Of a DNA stretch of 64,000 bases, positions 10,640 through 23,500 are shown piece by piece. The position numbers were made by a program, and so were the translations under genes. Origin of the DNA: Berberis thunbergii. Taxonomy: Eukaryota > Streptophyta > Magnoliopsida > Ranunculales > Berberidaceae. The stretch spans positions 62,001 through 126,000 of the forward strand of contig QNQO01002044.1 in the NCBI GenBank assembly GCA_003290165.1, in the 5' to 3' direction. Numbering within the stretch: the first letter of the stretch is position 1; each line of letters begins with the position of its first letter. The notes under the pieces are model-generated. The model saw nothing but the letters and a program-made list of their open reading frames with translations. It was not told the DNA's origin and searched no databases.

Positions 10640-12980
10640 ACTTTGAAATGTGTTCGTGTACTTCAAAGTACATTTGACACATAGAACATGTGTTGAGGGG
10701 AAAAAATGCTTGAGCCGATGCACTTGCATGGTTGGCAACTTCCATGACATCGTCTGACAACGAACCCAAAAACATCACACTGTTTTCGAAAGGATAATCT
10801 TACCATAACTAGACGCTTATGAAGCCCTTACGAATTTCTACCCTTGCAGGGATGGAATGAAAGAAGTTTTGAGAATCTCAGAGAAGGTCACGGCGAGAAA
10901 AGTCATTTATTACTACGATAGGTGTCAAGTGGAAGTGATGCATGCAACTACAACATCCATATTGTTGAACCACCCCAACTCGTGTTCCTTAATTGTTTAT
11001 TGGTTCAATGGATTTGGATCTGCATCACCCCTGCTCCATCTATCTTAGCCTCCATGTTGCTTCATTTATCGGTGTAAAGGATAAAACTTAAGAATAAACA
11101 TTTGAATCTGCGGCTTACACAGGACTAAGGAATATTGGGCATCACTCATATATGTTATTACTGATGACATTTTTTTTGTTTTTTTTCAAGTGCATTTGCA
11201 TCCATTGCCTCTTGTACTTACTTTCCTCCCACTACCGCTGCTTTTGGTGTTGCTAGCTCCATTTGTTCAACCGGTCGGATCGAGATCATATTATGTTCCC
11301 TCTAACAATCACAAAATTCATAATCCTTTCCATCCATGGTAATACCACAAAAAAAAGGGTAATAACTCAAATCTACAAAATAATGCCCATACTACTTAGG
11401 TCATTACTTATGCTTGTACGTACTACCTATAATGACTAACGACCTAACATGATAGATACATCAGATCTACGTTAGAACAAGCGGAAACAAACCCTTATTT
11501 CTAGTCACAATCACTCAATAGTGAGTTGTCGTTGATTCGTTAGTTCCATGAACAACAATAAGTTCAGCATAAGAGATGAAGCAACTTTTTAGATCCTTTC
11601 TATATTTATGTGCTTTCTCCATAATCATTCATTCCTCTTAGCTAACTATGATATAACTACTCGCTATAGGTGAATTGTGAAAAAACATTTCACATAACGA
11701 CAAAAAATGTTGATGCTTATCGAGGGAAGGTATTGGACCATGTTGTGGAGGATCCTTACAAGCTCGATGAAAATATATAGTGCATCAAGGCTTCTTTGGG
11801 GCATACAACCCCATGACCCTTTGTGGGTGAAGTTGACAAATGAGTCACCCTTATTGTCACTCTACAAAACCGTAAATGAGATTTTCACTGCATACACCTC
11901 CTCGTTCAACTCTTTAACACTTGTTCTAGGTCACTCCAACCCTCCTACTTCTGAAAACTATCACATTGAATTTCGTGAACATTTTTCGTTGCCATGATGT
12001 CATCTAGGAACAAACAATTCATAATGTTTTTCAGTAGGGTTTGGGCGGTGGTTCGTTCATCTAGAATTTTGATCCAAGTATTGGGCCTTTTTTCGTTGGT
12101 TCTTCTCGTGTCATCACCATCTAGGAAGCCGACGTAGATTGTTGAGAGGTTATTTACTTGTGTTTTGGTACTTTGTGATTCATAATTCCTTCATAAGTTG
12201 CTCCATCCAGGAAGGGTGGGACTGCTTCTAAGTTTCCAGCTGCTCCAAAAAGTCTCAGATACCACTGGCAAATATGATCTCGGCTTTGAACTGGATGGTA
12301 GTCCATCTTTTTGCGTCACCTCCCTTTCAAATTGGAATTGTGTACTCAAATATTTTTGTTTTGTCAATTCTTCCAGTTGATCCCTCGCCTCAGTCTGGGT
12401 CACAATTGGTCTGTCTAGATTTGGTCTTCCCCTAACGGTTACTCCCAAGTTACCATTCCCTAAGCAAATGGGTGACACTGTAATGATTGTAATAAGCTCT
12501 TCTAGGTCGAGATTCATGAATCGCAAGCCTCATCCCACAAATAACGCTAAAATGTAATAATAAAGAAATGCTCGTTACTTCTACTCTCAAGTTTAGGAAT
12601 CATTTTCATTACTTTTCTACCAAAAGTCCATTTTCAATACAAGTGAAAATTTATTTATAGGTTTTCTTTTCCGTTGTTAATGTATACTACGGCCTCTTGG
12701 CATTGGTACCTTTCTGGATTTTGTTCCCTAGTAGTATTTGGTTTGTTTTACAACCTTATATTTTTCACGGGACCTTATCCTATGGATATTCCTATGGGTT
12801 ATCTTTCTGCATTATATGAGTTTTGCCTAGTGTTATTTAATTCTAATACAACCCTATAAAGACGTATGAGGATAAGGTGGGGAAGCCCACATTTTATTGA
12901 TTCCTTTCTTTCATACCAACAAATTGTAGTGTTAATGTGGTGCTTTCACATTTTTGTCACCACCACCACCTCCTCTAACA
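10640..12980. other. Unassigned intergenic; possible LTR edge at 12.25-12.9 kb
   Basis: No confident gene. On the - strand, GTGGTATCTGAG (about 12256-12268) resembles an initiator-Met tRNA primer-binding site, and CCTATAAATAAAT lies upstream at about 12650-12662. This arrangement would fit the end of another LTR and its leader. A 111-codon ORF crosses this part (12526-12191, - strand) but shows no domain I recognise. The + strand ORF at 11707-11997 likewise shows none. Confidence 0.3.
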
Positions 12981-12981
12981 C

Positions 12982-12984
<3 letters not shown>

Positions 12985-13021
<37 letters not shown>
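12985..13021. repeat. (AAT)12 microsatellite
   Basis: A pure AAT tract preceded by a short CAC/CCT-rich stretch. The Asn run in the overlapping ORF is simply this repeat translated. Confidence 0.95.
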
Positions 13022-13860
13022 CTTCGAAGCTTTGCCCAAAGGAGATTTAAGAGTATACATAAACAAGTAAATACTAATATCATTATAGGTTCAAAGTGCC
13101 CTCTTGAATGGCTAAATGCTTCCTATGAATCCTATTCACTCAATTAGTGAGCAATTTAAGAGTATTAACAAATTTGCATTGGTGATTATTAATTAACATT
13201 ATTATTTGGCATTAATCGATTGTGGTTGTCAACCTATGTATTATCCTAAATACAAGGATCAATCTCTAAGCATATATTACGATATCATACATGATTCCTC
13301 TTTAGTCATTCAAATCTATCTTTGAAGATTCCCCAATAAAATGTACCTAACAATACACCAAAGATGATTAAAAATAATTGTCTCTTCAAATGTTATGTTA
13401 AGGAAGAACAATGGAATTTCATATTTTATTTATATCTTTATTTGGAATTAAGTCATGAAAACACCTAATCTATACATTATTACAATCTCATCAAACATTA
13501 AAGTGAACATTACACCTAAATGACAACATTATGAGGTGGATTGTTGTCAAAGGGAATAGTTAGGTTTTTGGTAAATTTTATGTGTTTTTTTTTTTGACAT
13601 CTTGTCCTACTTTGGATATCCATTATGGAGAAAACCAAAACAAGTTCATTGGTTATTCCGGAAAATTGGGTTTAAAGATGGCAACTTTATATATAACTTT
13701 TATGAAAGTGATACAACCAGAGACAATTTTGATATTTCTATGCATGTTTTTCTTGTTGATTTTTAATTTCTTAATGCTTATTAAAATAAAGATGTTGAAG
13801 TTCATATTTTAGTGAAGTCAAAGTTTGGGGTGAATTTATGTGATTTGAAAATAATTTTTT

Positions 13861-14010
13861 CTTCAGTTTTGGTTTTTAAGGATTTCATAACTTATCAAGT
13901 GGGCGACCTATAGATCAACACCTATTAGAAAGTAATCATGCCGCAAGTGGGATTCGAAGCTAGGACGTGGGGGACAAACCCACACAGCCCTAACCACTAG
14001 GCCATAACAC
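13861..14010 (-). repeat. tRNA-derived SINE, family 1 (near full length)
   Basis: On the - strand the copy begins GTGTTATGGCCTAGTGGTTA (box A, TGGCCTAGTGG), continues to CTTCGAATCCC (box B) and TGCGGCAT, then the body TAGGTCGCCCA and a short T/A-rich 3' end. It aligns with the 49.1-kb copy over its whole length with scattered substitutions. SINEs of this kind are transcribed by RNA polymerase III and mobilised by LINE reverse transcriptase. Confidence 0.75.
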
Positions 14011-14049
14011 TATTGGCAACTTCATATTGTGCTGTGCGGCACGGGTAAT

Positions 14050-16120
14050 ACCCTAGTTATCAAACAAACCTTTTTTTTTTTTTTTTTTTTTACTTTTCTA
14101 ATTAGTTTGTCTAATGTAAATGCCCAAATATCACTTATTGGGTAATTAAGTAGAGTAAAAACAACAAAACAAGTTCCATGCTTTGAGCTCATTTTTTTTC
14201 ATAGTCTTAACATTCCAATTACCAATATGTTATTGTTGTAAGTGAAATTTTCTAAAAACCATTGAGATAAATTTTTTTTTTCTTGCTAATAATTAAACTT
14301 TCATCTTTTTTGTTTGTTAGTAAAGTTATCAAAACCCTTATAGCTTTTGTTTATTTATTAAAGTTTATTTTGTAAGTTTCATTTGATTGAAAGATATAGA
14401 GTTATTTGTAATGAAAAATAAATATAAACAACATACATATATATCAATGCTCACCACAATTATCAAAACTTTTACATACTAGCATTGTGATGATTGGAGA
14501 ATTTTTATTTAATTTTTTTTTTCTCTTTTTAGATATACGGAAAAAGTAGCATATTACAAAAAATCTATAGAGCTTAGGCCGTGTCTTGAGAGAGACTCCG
14601 TGAAATAGACATGCGAAGATGCAACTATGAGTCATACGTTTCAAAAATACAATAAAATTGCAACTTTTTGCATACCAATAATATGTTAAATTGCAATTAG
14701 TACGTAGTCCTTGACATTTAGGATGCCCAATGTAAACTCTCAAAGTGGTACCCCCTTGATATTAGCATACACACAAAAATAAATATATACATAAATAATT
14801 TTATTTTTAAAGATGAGTTTAACACGAGCCGAAGCTATAGTAATCTTAAATATTTTCACCTAGTCAATTTTGCATACGATCTCTCAAGGTGTGACATGGC
14901 TTGCTACATACAAAATGTATTATTATTATTTGGTGTCCCCTGAAGTGTGCATGTATAAAATTTCAATCTAATACGGGAAGAGAAGAAATCCAAAGCTTCT
15001 CGAATCTCTTTGATCAAACTTGGACTGTTATATTCAACTTTATAACGGTAAAGATTGGATTTCGTACCACATTCTCATTGCATAAATCTTGGGATCATAT
15101 GATCAATGGGCATTCGTCAACGATACTTCATTGTACAAAATCTTTTTCATAGGTATGCTTTTATCGCCTAATGACACTTGGAGCATGTTTGATAAACACT
15201 TAATTATGTAAAATTCATTAATCTTAATTAAGTGGTGTTTGATAGTGTGTTTGAAATCTAAATTGAACCAATCTTCAGTGCCAAATTAAGTGTTTATACA
15301 AAAGCAACATTTTTTTTGCTTATTTCTGAACGCTTCTATTTTTGACATCATCAACATATTAAAAACTTTAAATCAATATAATGAATCCAACAAACAATTT
15401 TTCCAGACTTTCATATTAAGTATTCAAAGTTTATTTTTAGCATCAATATTTAATATAAGCGTTCATAATAAACTAAAGTTTTCGGATTCAGTGTTTCTAA
15501 TAAACCGACTGTAATCGTTACTTTATATAAATTATCCGAACGTATAAAATTGTATTATTTCGTTGCTAGGATACAACATACACAATATAACAAATCAATA
15601 TACAAAAATAAAATAAAAATAATGATCAAATAGAGGTAGTTATTCAACAAATTAATAATATTTGATAAAAACAATATTAAATTGTGAGCTAAAAATATCA
15701 GTAAACCTGAAAGTTTATCAAAGCATTATCATATGGAGAAAGAGGAAGAACAAGTCGACAAGCAGTAATGAGGTTTGCATGGGTCCACTCCAAATCATGT
15801 GGTATGACTAAGTAATTTTGTTTATTATTATTATTTTAATAATTCTTCCACTCTTAAAATAAGAAAAATATAATTATTTATTTGTTTTTCAATAAGTGGT
15901 CCTTCTAGTTCTTCCTTTCTTCTTCCACAATACCTTGAAGATGGCAACTTCCACTACTCTTAGTTCTTTAATAAAGGCCCACCTAATCCTTAATCTTGAC
16001 CCTTGCTCATGTGGACCATATTAATCTTGACATGATAAATGGCTGAAAATTATCCAATATCTCATAATTTTGTATTTTCATTTATTATTACATTAATTAA
16101 TTAATTTTCAATTTTATCTC
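14050..16120. other. Gene-free AT-rich intergenic stretch
   Basis: T-tracts and AT-rich sequence. A segment at 15180-15520 begins GAGCATGTTTGATAAACACTTAATTA and contains several TTAATTAAG/AACACTTAATTA-like inverted words, suggesting another MITE, but the ends cannot be fixed. No exon-like ORF was seen. Confidence 0.5.
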
Positions 16121-16123
16121 TTA

Positions 16124-16341
16124 AGGTATGTTTGATTGAATAGAAAATAACACGAAAATTGAAATCGTTTTTGTGAATCTGATTCCAAAGCCTTCCTCTT
16201 AGACTTGGATTTTCATGAATAGTAAGAAAATCGTCTTACGAATAATTGATTTCCTGTCAGTAAATAAACAACCAAATAGCGAAAATTTGCATACAAGGGA
16301 AATAGATTATATTTTTAAAAAATAACTAACCAAATAAACCC
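16124..16341. repeat. Harbinger-like MITE with TTA target duplication
   Basis: TTA at 16121-16123 is followed by AGGTATGTTTGATTG; the other end is AACCAAATAAACCC followed by TTA at 16342-16344. The interior contains the reverse complement of copies A/B near the window start (GAAATCGTTTTTGTGAATC, CTGTCAGTAAATAAACAACC). The short TIRs and 3-bp TTA duplication are typical of Tourist-like (PIF/Harbinger) MITEs. Confidence 0.7.
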
Positions 16342-17061
16342 TTAAAAATTATCTAGTTCTTAAGTATGTGTATAACACAACTAACAGAAAGTATCGCGAA
16401 GAAAGTTCGCTCCCAAGATAACAATAAGTACCACGACAGAAATTTGCTCCAGACTCCAGCAACACCAATTTCCTAATAAGATTTTTTGGTTATTGCATTA
16501 AACTTAGTCGATCTCACTAAAATTTTCTTCCAAAAAAAAGTCATTAATTTTAACATTATAAGAACAAAAGAATTTGTTTAATGGGTGAAAAAAAAAAGCA
16601 AAGAAACAAATTCCATATGTTTTGTTCCTTTTTCTTGTTCCTTGCTCTTGACTTTATTAATTTTAATTTTCATAATTAATGTGGATTTTCTTGATTTTTC
16701 AGATGAAATTAAGTTTTTTTAAGAAAAAAGAGAGAAAAAGAAAAAGTAGGGAAAGAGTCTATAGTCAACACCACCCCATTATCTAGGTCTCTACCCTTTC
16801 TCCATTATAAAAAAAAGAACAATATAAAAAAAATTTAATTTTTATTTAGTAAGAAAAAATCTAGGAAACCATGTTTTGTAAACATATTTTGCAGACAGAA
16901 TGACGTGTCATGATCTGAAAAGAATGATGAAATCTCTGAAGATTTTATGTGTATCTAAAAATTGTAAAAAACTCCACTAACTATGCAAAAATTTTAATTA
17001 AAAAGTGAGTTTTCAATAACAGCAAAATAAAGCAAAGCAATTGAAAGCTGAATATTTACTC

Positions 17062-17068
17062 TATAAAC
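17062..17068 (+). promoter_or_regulatory. Candidate TATA box of the GATA gene
   Basis: CTATAAACAA, followed 40-100 bp downstream by CT-rich tracts (17110-17160) typical of plant transcription start regions and 5' UTRs. The leader up to the expected start codon would be about 490 nt and is pyrimidine-rich with long T-runs. Confidence 0.45.
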
Positions 17069-17586
17069 AATACAACACCAAACAACAAGAAGTCATTCAT
17101 ACAAGCACAGCCTCCTCTCTCTCTTTTTCTTCAATGTCTCTTTCTCTCTCCCTTCATTTCACCTTCCTTTCCCAACCTTTAATTAGATTCCTTAATGGGT
17201 TTTCTCTCTTCCATTAGGATTGTGCAGATTCCCAGCTAAAAACCCATAGCAATCTCTCTTCATTTGGGGTTGATTTTCTCTTTTTTTTTTTTTTTTTTTA
17301 AAAAAACTCCTCATAGAACACACAGAGCACAGAGAGACTAGTACCTTTTTTTTTTTCTGGTTTTATTGGGGTTGTTCTTGGTTTCTTCTGCAACTCTTTC
17401 TGGGTTCTAGGAGAAAAGAAAACCCATTCTATAAAACTGGTTTTTGGAAAATCTTAATTTTTTGTTTGAAGAAAGAAATTAGTGGGCATTTTTGTATTAC
17501 TTTTTTTTTTTTTTTTTTTGTTCTCTCTAGTTTTCTGGCTTTAATCCTTGTTTGGAGATTAAGGAGAAAAGAGAAAAAAGAAAGAC

Positions 17587-20500
17587 ATTGGCAAGCAAGG
17601 TCCTTGCTATCACTGTGGAGTCACAAGTGAGTCCCTTTTTTTTAGATTAATGGGGTTTTCTCAATTTATTTATCTTGATTTTCCATGGAAGTAAAGACCA
17701 AAGACAGAAGATAACTGGGCAAAAAAAAAAAAAAAATACTTGCATCAATATTCCTTTGGGTTTTTTTTTTTTTTGTGTGTTTGGCTGTGAAAAGTATTCA
17801 CTGAATTGTTGAAAAGAGAAATTATTTGGATTTGTTGTTCTGTCTCACATGATGAGTTGATAGGTTCCATGTGTCTTGGATTGGGATTTGATTTTTTTTT
17901 TAAATTTATTTATTTATATATTTTATGTTTTATAATTGGGTTTTCTTTTCCTAAATGTCTGTTCACTTGTTTGAATGTTTCAATTGAATGAGTAGACTGC
18001 AGTAGAGTTGTTTGGCAAGCAGTTTGTATGAAAAATGGTGTTTTCTTGTTGAATTGCTTAGAATTACTTTGCCAATGTGTTTTCTGGTAGGGAAAATAAT
18101 TGTTCGATTCGAATTGTCCTCTGGGCAAGTGCTCATGCTGGACATTTCTGAACACTTTGACTTTAGTTGTGATTAGTTTTCCTCCCTGGTTTTCCCTTTG
18201 TCAAGGCTGACTGCTAAACTTTGAATCTAGTCCAATTTCGAGGTCATGTTCTACGCTTTGACAATGGTGGTTTGTAGTTTGATTAAATCAGGCTTTACAC
18301 AACAACAAGCTATTTGATTAGTTCTAGAGTTTTATGGAACTCAGCTAAATGTTGTTATCAGTGTATTACTCCAGTATAGCAGTGGAGTAAAGTGCATTTG
18401 TTAGTGAAGTTCACTGGTCTATAATTGATACTGTGTTTTGAGGAAGAATTATAGCTTCCATTGGTCACCAAATGTGAAATTTTCTTCACATATACCTTCA
18501 ATTAGTGCTTGCATTATATGCTTGGATAAAGCACAAAGTGCCATATTTTGTGTATAGGTGATTGCTAGTTACTTCCACTTGATTGTTTGAACTTGCTATA
18601 GCTCAAACAAGCAACATTGTCGCAAGGTGTTTGACTAGTAGTTGGTTGTGATTAACAAAGGATTGAAAGTGCTTCCGTATTCTGCAAAATTTCCTAATAG
18701 ATGGCCTGGACACCTCTCCCATAATATTTACCAAATACTATGTGCCTCATTGTCAAGATGTTAGGCTGGGATAGTTAGTTTTCTTAATGATATTTCCCTT
18801 GCTTGTATTTCTCGATGGAATGAATGTTAGGTAAAAACCAATGTACTCGTTTCTCTTGTGAGAATTCCACCACTTGACCCGGACGATTACTCACTCTGTT
18901 GTATTTCTCGATACTTATGGTGAATATGGATATATTCATGTTTATGATGCTTTTCCCATGTCTGGTTATGTTATACTCCTATGTAAGGAAGATGAGTCTT
19001 ATAGTCTTGTTACTGTTTATGACAGACTTTGACCGTTTCATCACTAACTTATCCATGTAATGTGGCAATTCTTAGGACAATGTGTTCTTGCTCAACTTGG
19101 ATATGCGCAGGTGCAGCATGTCACCTAAGTATAGGATATGAGATTCATTTCTCTTAATTTGAATGGTGGTAACATTTTGAGTGAAGAAGACGAGAACAAG
19201 CTTCTGATGGCTTTCAGATTGGTTATACTATATGACATTATCTACATATGTAAGATTATTTTTCTTTGTTTTGGTGGTGTGGTGGTGGTAGGGGTGGGGT
19301 GGGGTGGGGTTGTGGGGGGAGGCAGTTAACGGTTTGGTTGATGGGTGGCTTGAGCTCTCTGTCAATTAAGAGTACACTTTCTTACGAATTTGTCAAGATA
19401 CTTGAATGGAAGAGAATTGATGGAGATATAGATGATATATGGTTGTTATCATAATTAGTGGAAACATACCTGTCATCCTGTTGTTTTGAGGTTAGAGTTT
19501 CAAAAATGATTTCTAAGATGATTGACATCTCTGGTAACTGTATATTGGTGAAAAATTCAACTTTTCAAGGCGATTTATGAAATTGTGGAGGGACATATGT
19601 GGTAAGCATAAATTTGAATGAGAGCAATGATTTCCTTTACCCACTTGCTATTTCGAACAATACAACAAGCTCTTATGAGTGGATATTTTTCAAGGTTGTA
19701 TCCTTCTCTGAATGTCAGTAGAAGTGTTCAAATTAAAATTCTAGGCAATGTGGAGTATGTTATATGCGGATGAGGTATTAGTCAAGACGACTATAAATGG
19801 GGCTTTTTCAAAAGGAGCTTGGGTTTGAGTTGAAGTCTTTAGAATAAATTGAAGTAAGAAGAGTAAGTGAACCATAATTTAGTTTGATGCTACAACAAGA
19901 ATTGTTGGCAAGAAATTCCTTGATGTTATCATTTTCTTTATCTGGGTTACATTATTTACAAGGATGTAGAGATCAGGTGCATGTTGCCCACAATAACTAG
20001 GGACAGATATCTTAAATGGATGTGTTTTTCTGTAGTTTTATATGAGTGCACCTGTTGACCATATTTGGTTGAAAGTTTTATAAGGCCGTAATAAGAGAAG
20101 CTATGCTCGTAATACTAGGAAACTACCAGCAGATATGTGAATTTACTAGAGTGAATGTCTATGTATTTTTAGAAGTGTATGGTGTTGTTCTTGTAGGGAA
20201 TTCAGTCAAGGCGAAGTCAATTACGATGGTTTATTTTTCTGACATGGAAGGAATGTTTGCTGAGAACGAGGAATGATATCATAAAAAGGATTCAGTAACT
20301 ATTTGATGACACTTGAGTGATCAAAAGACATGGGAGTTAAGCAGATCCAATGGAAGAGCATAACTTGTGCACTTGATTCTAATCATGTAAGATATGTAAT
20401 TCGTGTTCTATGATAGGCTTGGTTTAGTGTTGAGACTGTTTTCTTATCTAGGTGATTCAATTTGATACCCTACTCCCTGTGACGTGGCTATTTTTGTCTA

Positions 20501-23500
20501 CATGTGATAAGGTGTTTTTTAGATGATTGAAGGTTATTACTCCAGGGTTTGCCAATCTAAAAGGTCCATTGACCCTCTTATGTTTCTTAGTTGGATTTAT
20601 GGGAAGAAAGGAATTATATTACCTTCAGAATGCCCTCCAACTCTTCATCGTCTTCTCACTACAAAATCAGCCAAGGGGACATCGGGATTTATTTCCTGTT
20701 AGCCTCCACCCTTTAAGCATCACCTAGTTCTCTCCAATCAAATTGGGGCTGTTGAAGGCCACTTCACAATAGTAGCTCTAAAAGGGTATGGAAGTGAAGA
20801 AAAAAGTCAGGAATTTGAGAGTGGAGGGTGTTGTGAAAGTGATGAAAATGATGATAACTTAAAAGAGGAAGTGTCAGCAAAATATTGTGACAAAAGAGTT
20901 TCACAAAAAGAGTTGCATTCTCCATAATGAGGAATACAACATTGATGTAGCTCCTCAATATTGTGACAGATTCAGAAAACGAGTTACAACCTCAGTAAAA
21001 AAGGAATGGGGCCTCCAGTGATGGATAGATATGCTAAAGTAAATCCTGACAATAGAGATTAAAGTTGGGTCTAGTTTGAGGCTGATTAAGAATCCCTATA
21101 TATAACCCATAAATAAAATGTGTTTGGTTGTTGCATGCCAGCCTTTGTCCTGGACTATGTCGATGTTTTGCCTTGAGGAATTCCTTGAGGTCACCTCTCA
21201 ACTAACTTTGAATTTCTTTCATTCGAACCCCTACTTCCTGTGGAAAGAAAAGGCGGTGACTATTGAGATTTCCCCTAGAATGTTTTCTTATGTACAGATT
21301 AAATATATGTCAAACTTAGAAGTGTTTGCATCCCCTTCTCCTTATCTCTTCTTTCTCAAGTCTACTTGACAACTCTTGTTTGTCTCTAGCATCTAGAGCT
21401 CCTGTTTCAAAACTGGTCTTCTTACTTTTCTGCTTGCTCGATAACTTGATGTCACTATTCAATATTCCTGATCTGTAAGAATCATATGAGTGGACATATT
21501 GCAAATCAACATGTAGTCTATCTGTGTCAGTGCCTCAATAAGGTCTCAGTCGCCAAAGGTGTACAAGCTGAGTTGGTAGAGGTGCGGTGAATGGAGTCAC
21601 ACGTCACTGGTTTGAACCCGGGTGGCAGCATGGGGTGGGGGGAGGGTTAAGGGTAAAAAAAAAAAAAAGGTCTCAGTCGAACAGGCGAGGTAATTGTTTG
21701 AGTACACCCTTCTCGTACATTTTCAACCACTCTATTAGCCTTAAAAGAGGGGAAAAATCTTGAGCTTTTCCATAGCTTGTAAATGGTATGACACATTTCA
21801 GTGGCTGTTCCTGGTCGTCTTCTTGGTAAGTCCTTTATAAGAATAAGATTGTATTCGGTGGAGACACTCATAGCACTACGCTAAGATTTTCTGAAAGTAG
21901 ATTCTAGTCTCAACATTATGATTATGTAGATCAAGAACATGGCAACTTGTTGAAAAGAGTTATTCTAGTCAAGCATCTTACTTATGTGATTTTTGGAATT
22001 GAATTCTGCTTGTACATGTTCAAGTTGCTTGAATGCTTATACTTAAATATTTCAAAATTGTTTTTCACTTGCACCAGGCACCCCTCTTTGGCGTAATGGA
22101 CCACCAGAGAAGCCAGTTTTATGCAATGCATGTGGGTCTAGATGGAGAACAAAAGGAACGCTTGTAAACTACACCCCTCTACATGCTCGAGCAGAACCTG
22201 ATGATTTCGATGAGTACAACTTCCCAAAATGAGAACTGTATCAATTAAGCACAAAGAGCCTAAGTTGAACAAAAGAAAGCAAAGCTATGGCGATGTGGTA
22301 GTTAAGCGAGAAGCCCCGGATTATGAGCAGAACTTCCGGAGGAGTCTAGAGGAGGATACAAGCAACAGATCAAGTTCTGGTTCGGCCATATCTTACTCTG
22401 AGAGCTGCGCACAGTTTGGTGGTACAGATGCAAATGAGTTAACAGGTTGGCCCATCTATACGTTGAATATTTATGTTACATATCTTGATTATGCAAAATA
22501 AATAAATAAATATTGATACAGAGCTTATATTTTATGTAAAAAGAAAGTAATATTAATGACTAAAATGGGAAACTGCATGTAGTTCCCTGTGTGCTGCACA
22601 ATACTTATAACTTATTTCTTTGGTTACCTAAATCAAACTAGTATGGATTTATCTTCTTTCTTAGGTAATCTTTTTGGATTTTATGTCATAGAATGGACAA
22701 TTTTAGCTAATTTTGAGTAACCTTTCATCCAGGTTCTGCCCAATCCAATGTGTGGGACACCTTGGTTCCATCAAGGAAGAGAACCTGTGTGACTCGCCCA
22801 AAGCAATCCCCAGTTGAGAAGCTGACAAAAGATTTATACTCCATACTTCATGAGCAGCAGTCTTATTTTTCTGGATCTTCAGAGTTGCTTTTTGAAAGTG
22901 CAAACCCGATGATTGAGATAGGTCATGGAAGTATTCTCATGAAGCACCCAAATGCAGTAATTAGAGAGGAGGAATCAGAAGCCAGCTCCTTCCCAATAGA
23001 TAACAGAGCAAACGCTGTAAATGAGGTTTATTCAGGTCCTGGATCTCTTCCTGTACATATTCATAGCAAAGCCATTCCAGATGTTGGCGTGGGTGAAATG
23101 AAGAAGCCTGTTGGACATGGGATTCAACAAGGGCAGGCCAAAGGGTAATTATTTATTTCTTTTTCACTAAGAATGATTCAGATTCCAAATCGCACTATGG
23201 AAGCATGCCTGGTTGAGTGCTTGAAATCCAACAAATCCTTAAAGTTTTACCTGGTATGCTGTGGTAGGATAAGTTGCATTTTGATTAGTGATAAACTTTG
23301 AAAAGTGTGGTAGAGATCTACCAAAAGAACCTGTTATTCAAGATTGGACAGCATATCTATAAAACATGGTTTTAAGAGAGTTTGGTATAATTAAAATTCT
23401 TCTTCTGATATTGTAGGTATAGGCCTGATGAAATGCTACAAATTCTTCAAAGTCACAATTCACCAATCAAATCCATAGATCTAAAAGTAAGTATTCCCTT

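Noticed and set aside
12191..12526. 111-codon - strand ORF as a gene
   Set aside because: No recognisable domain or exon context; overlaps a possible LTR/primer-binding-site region.
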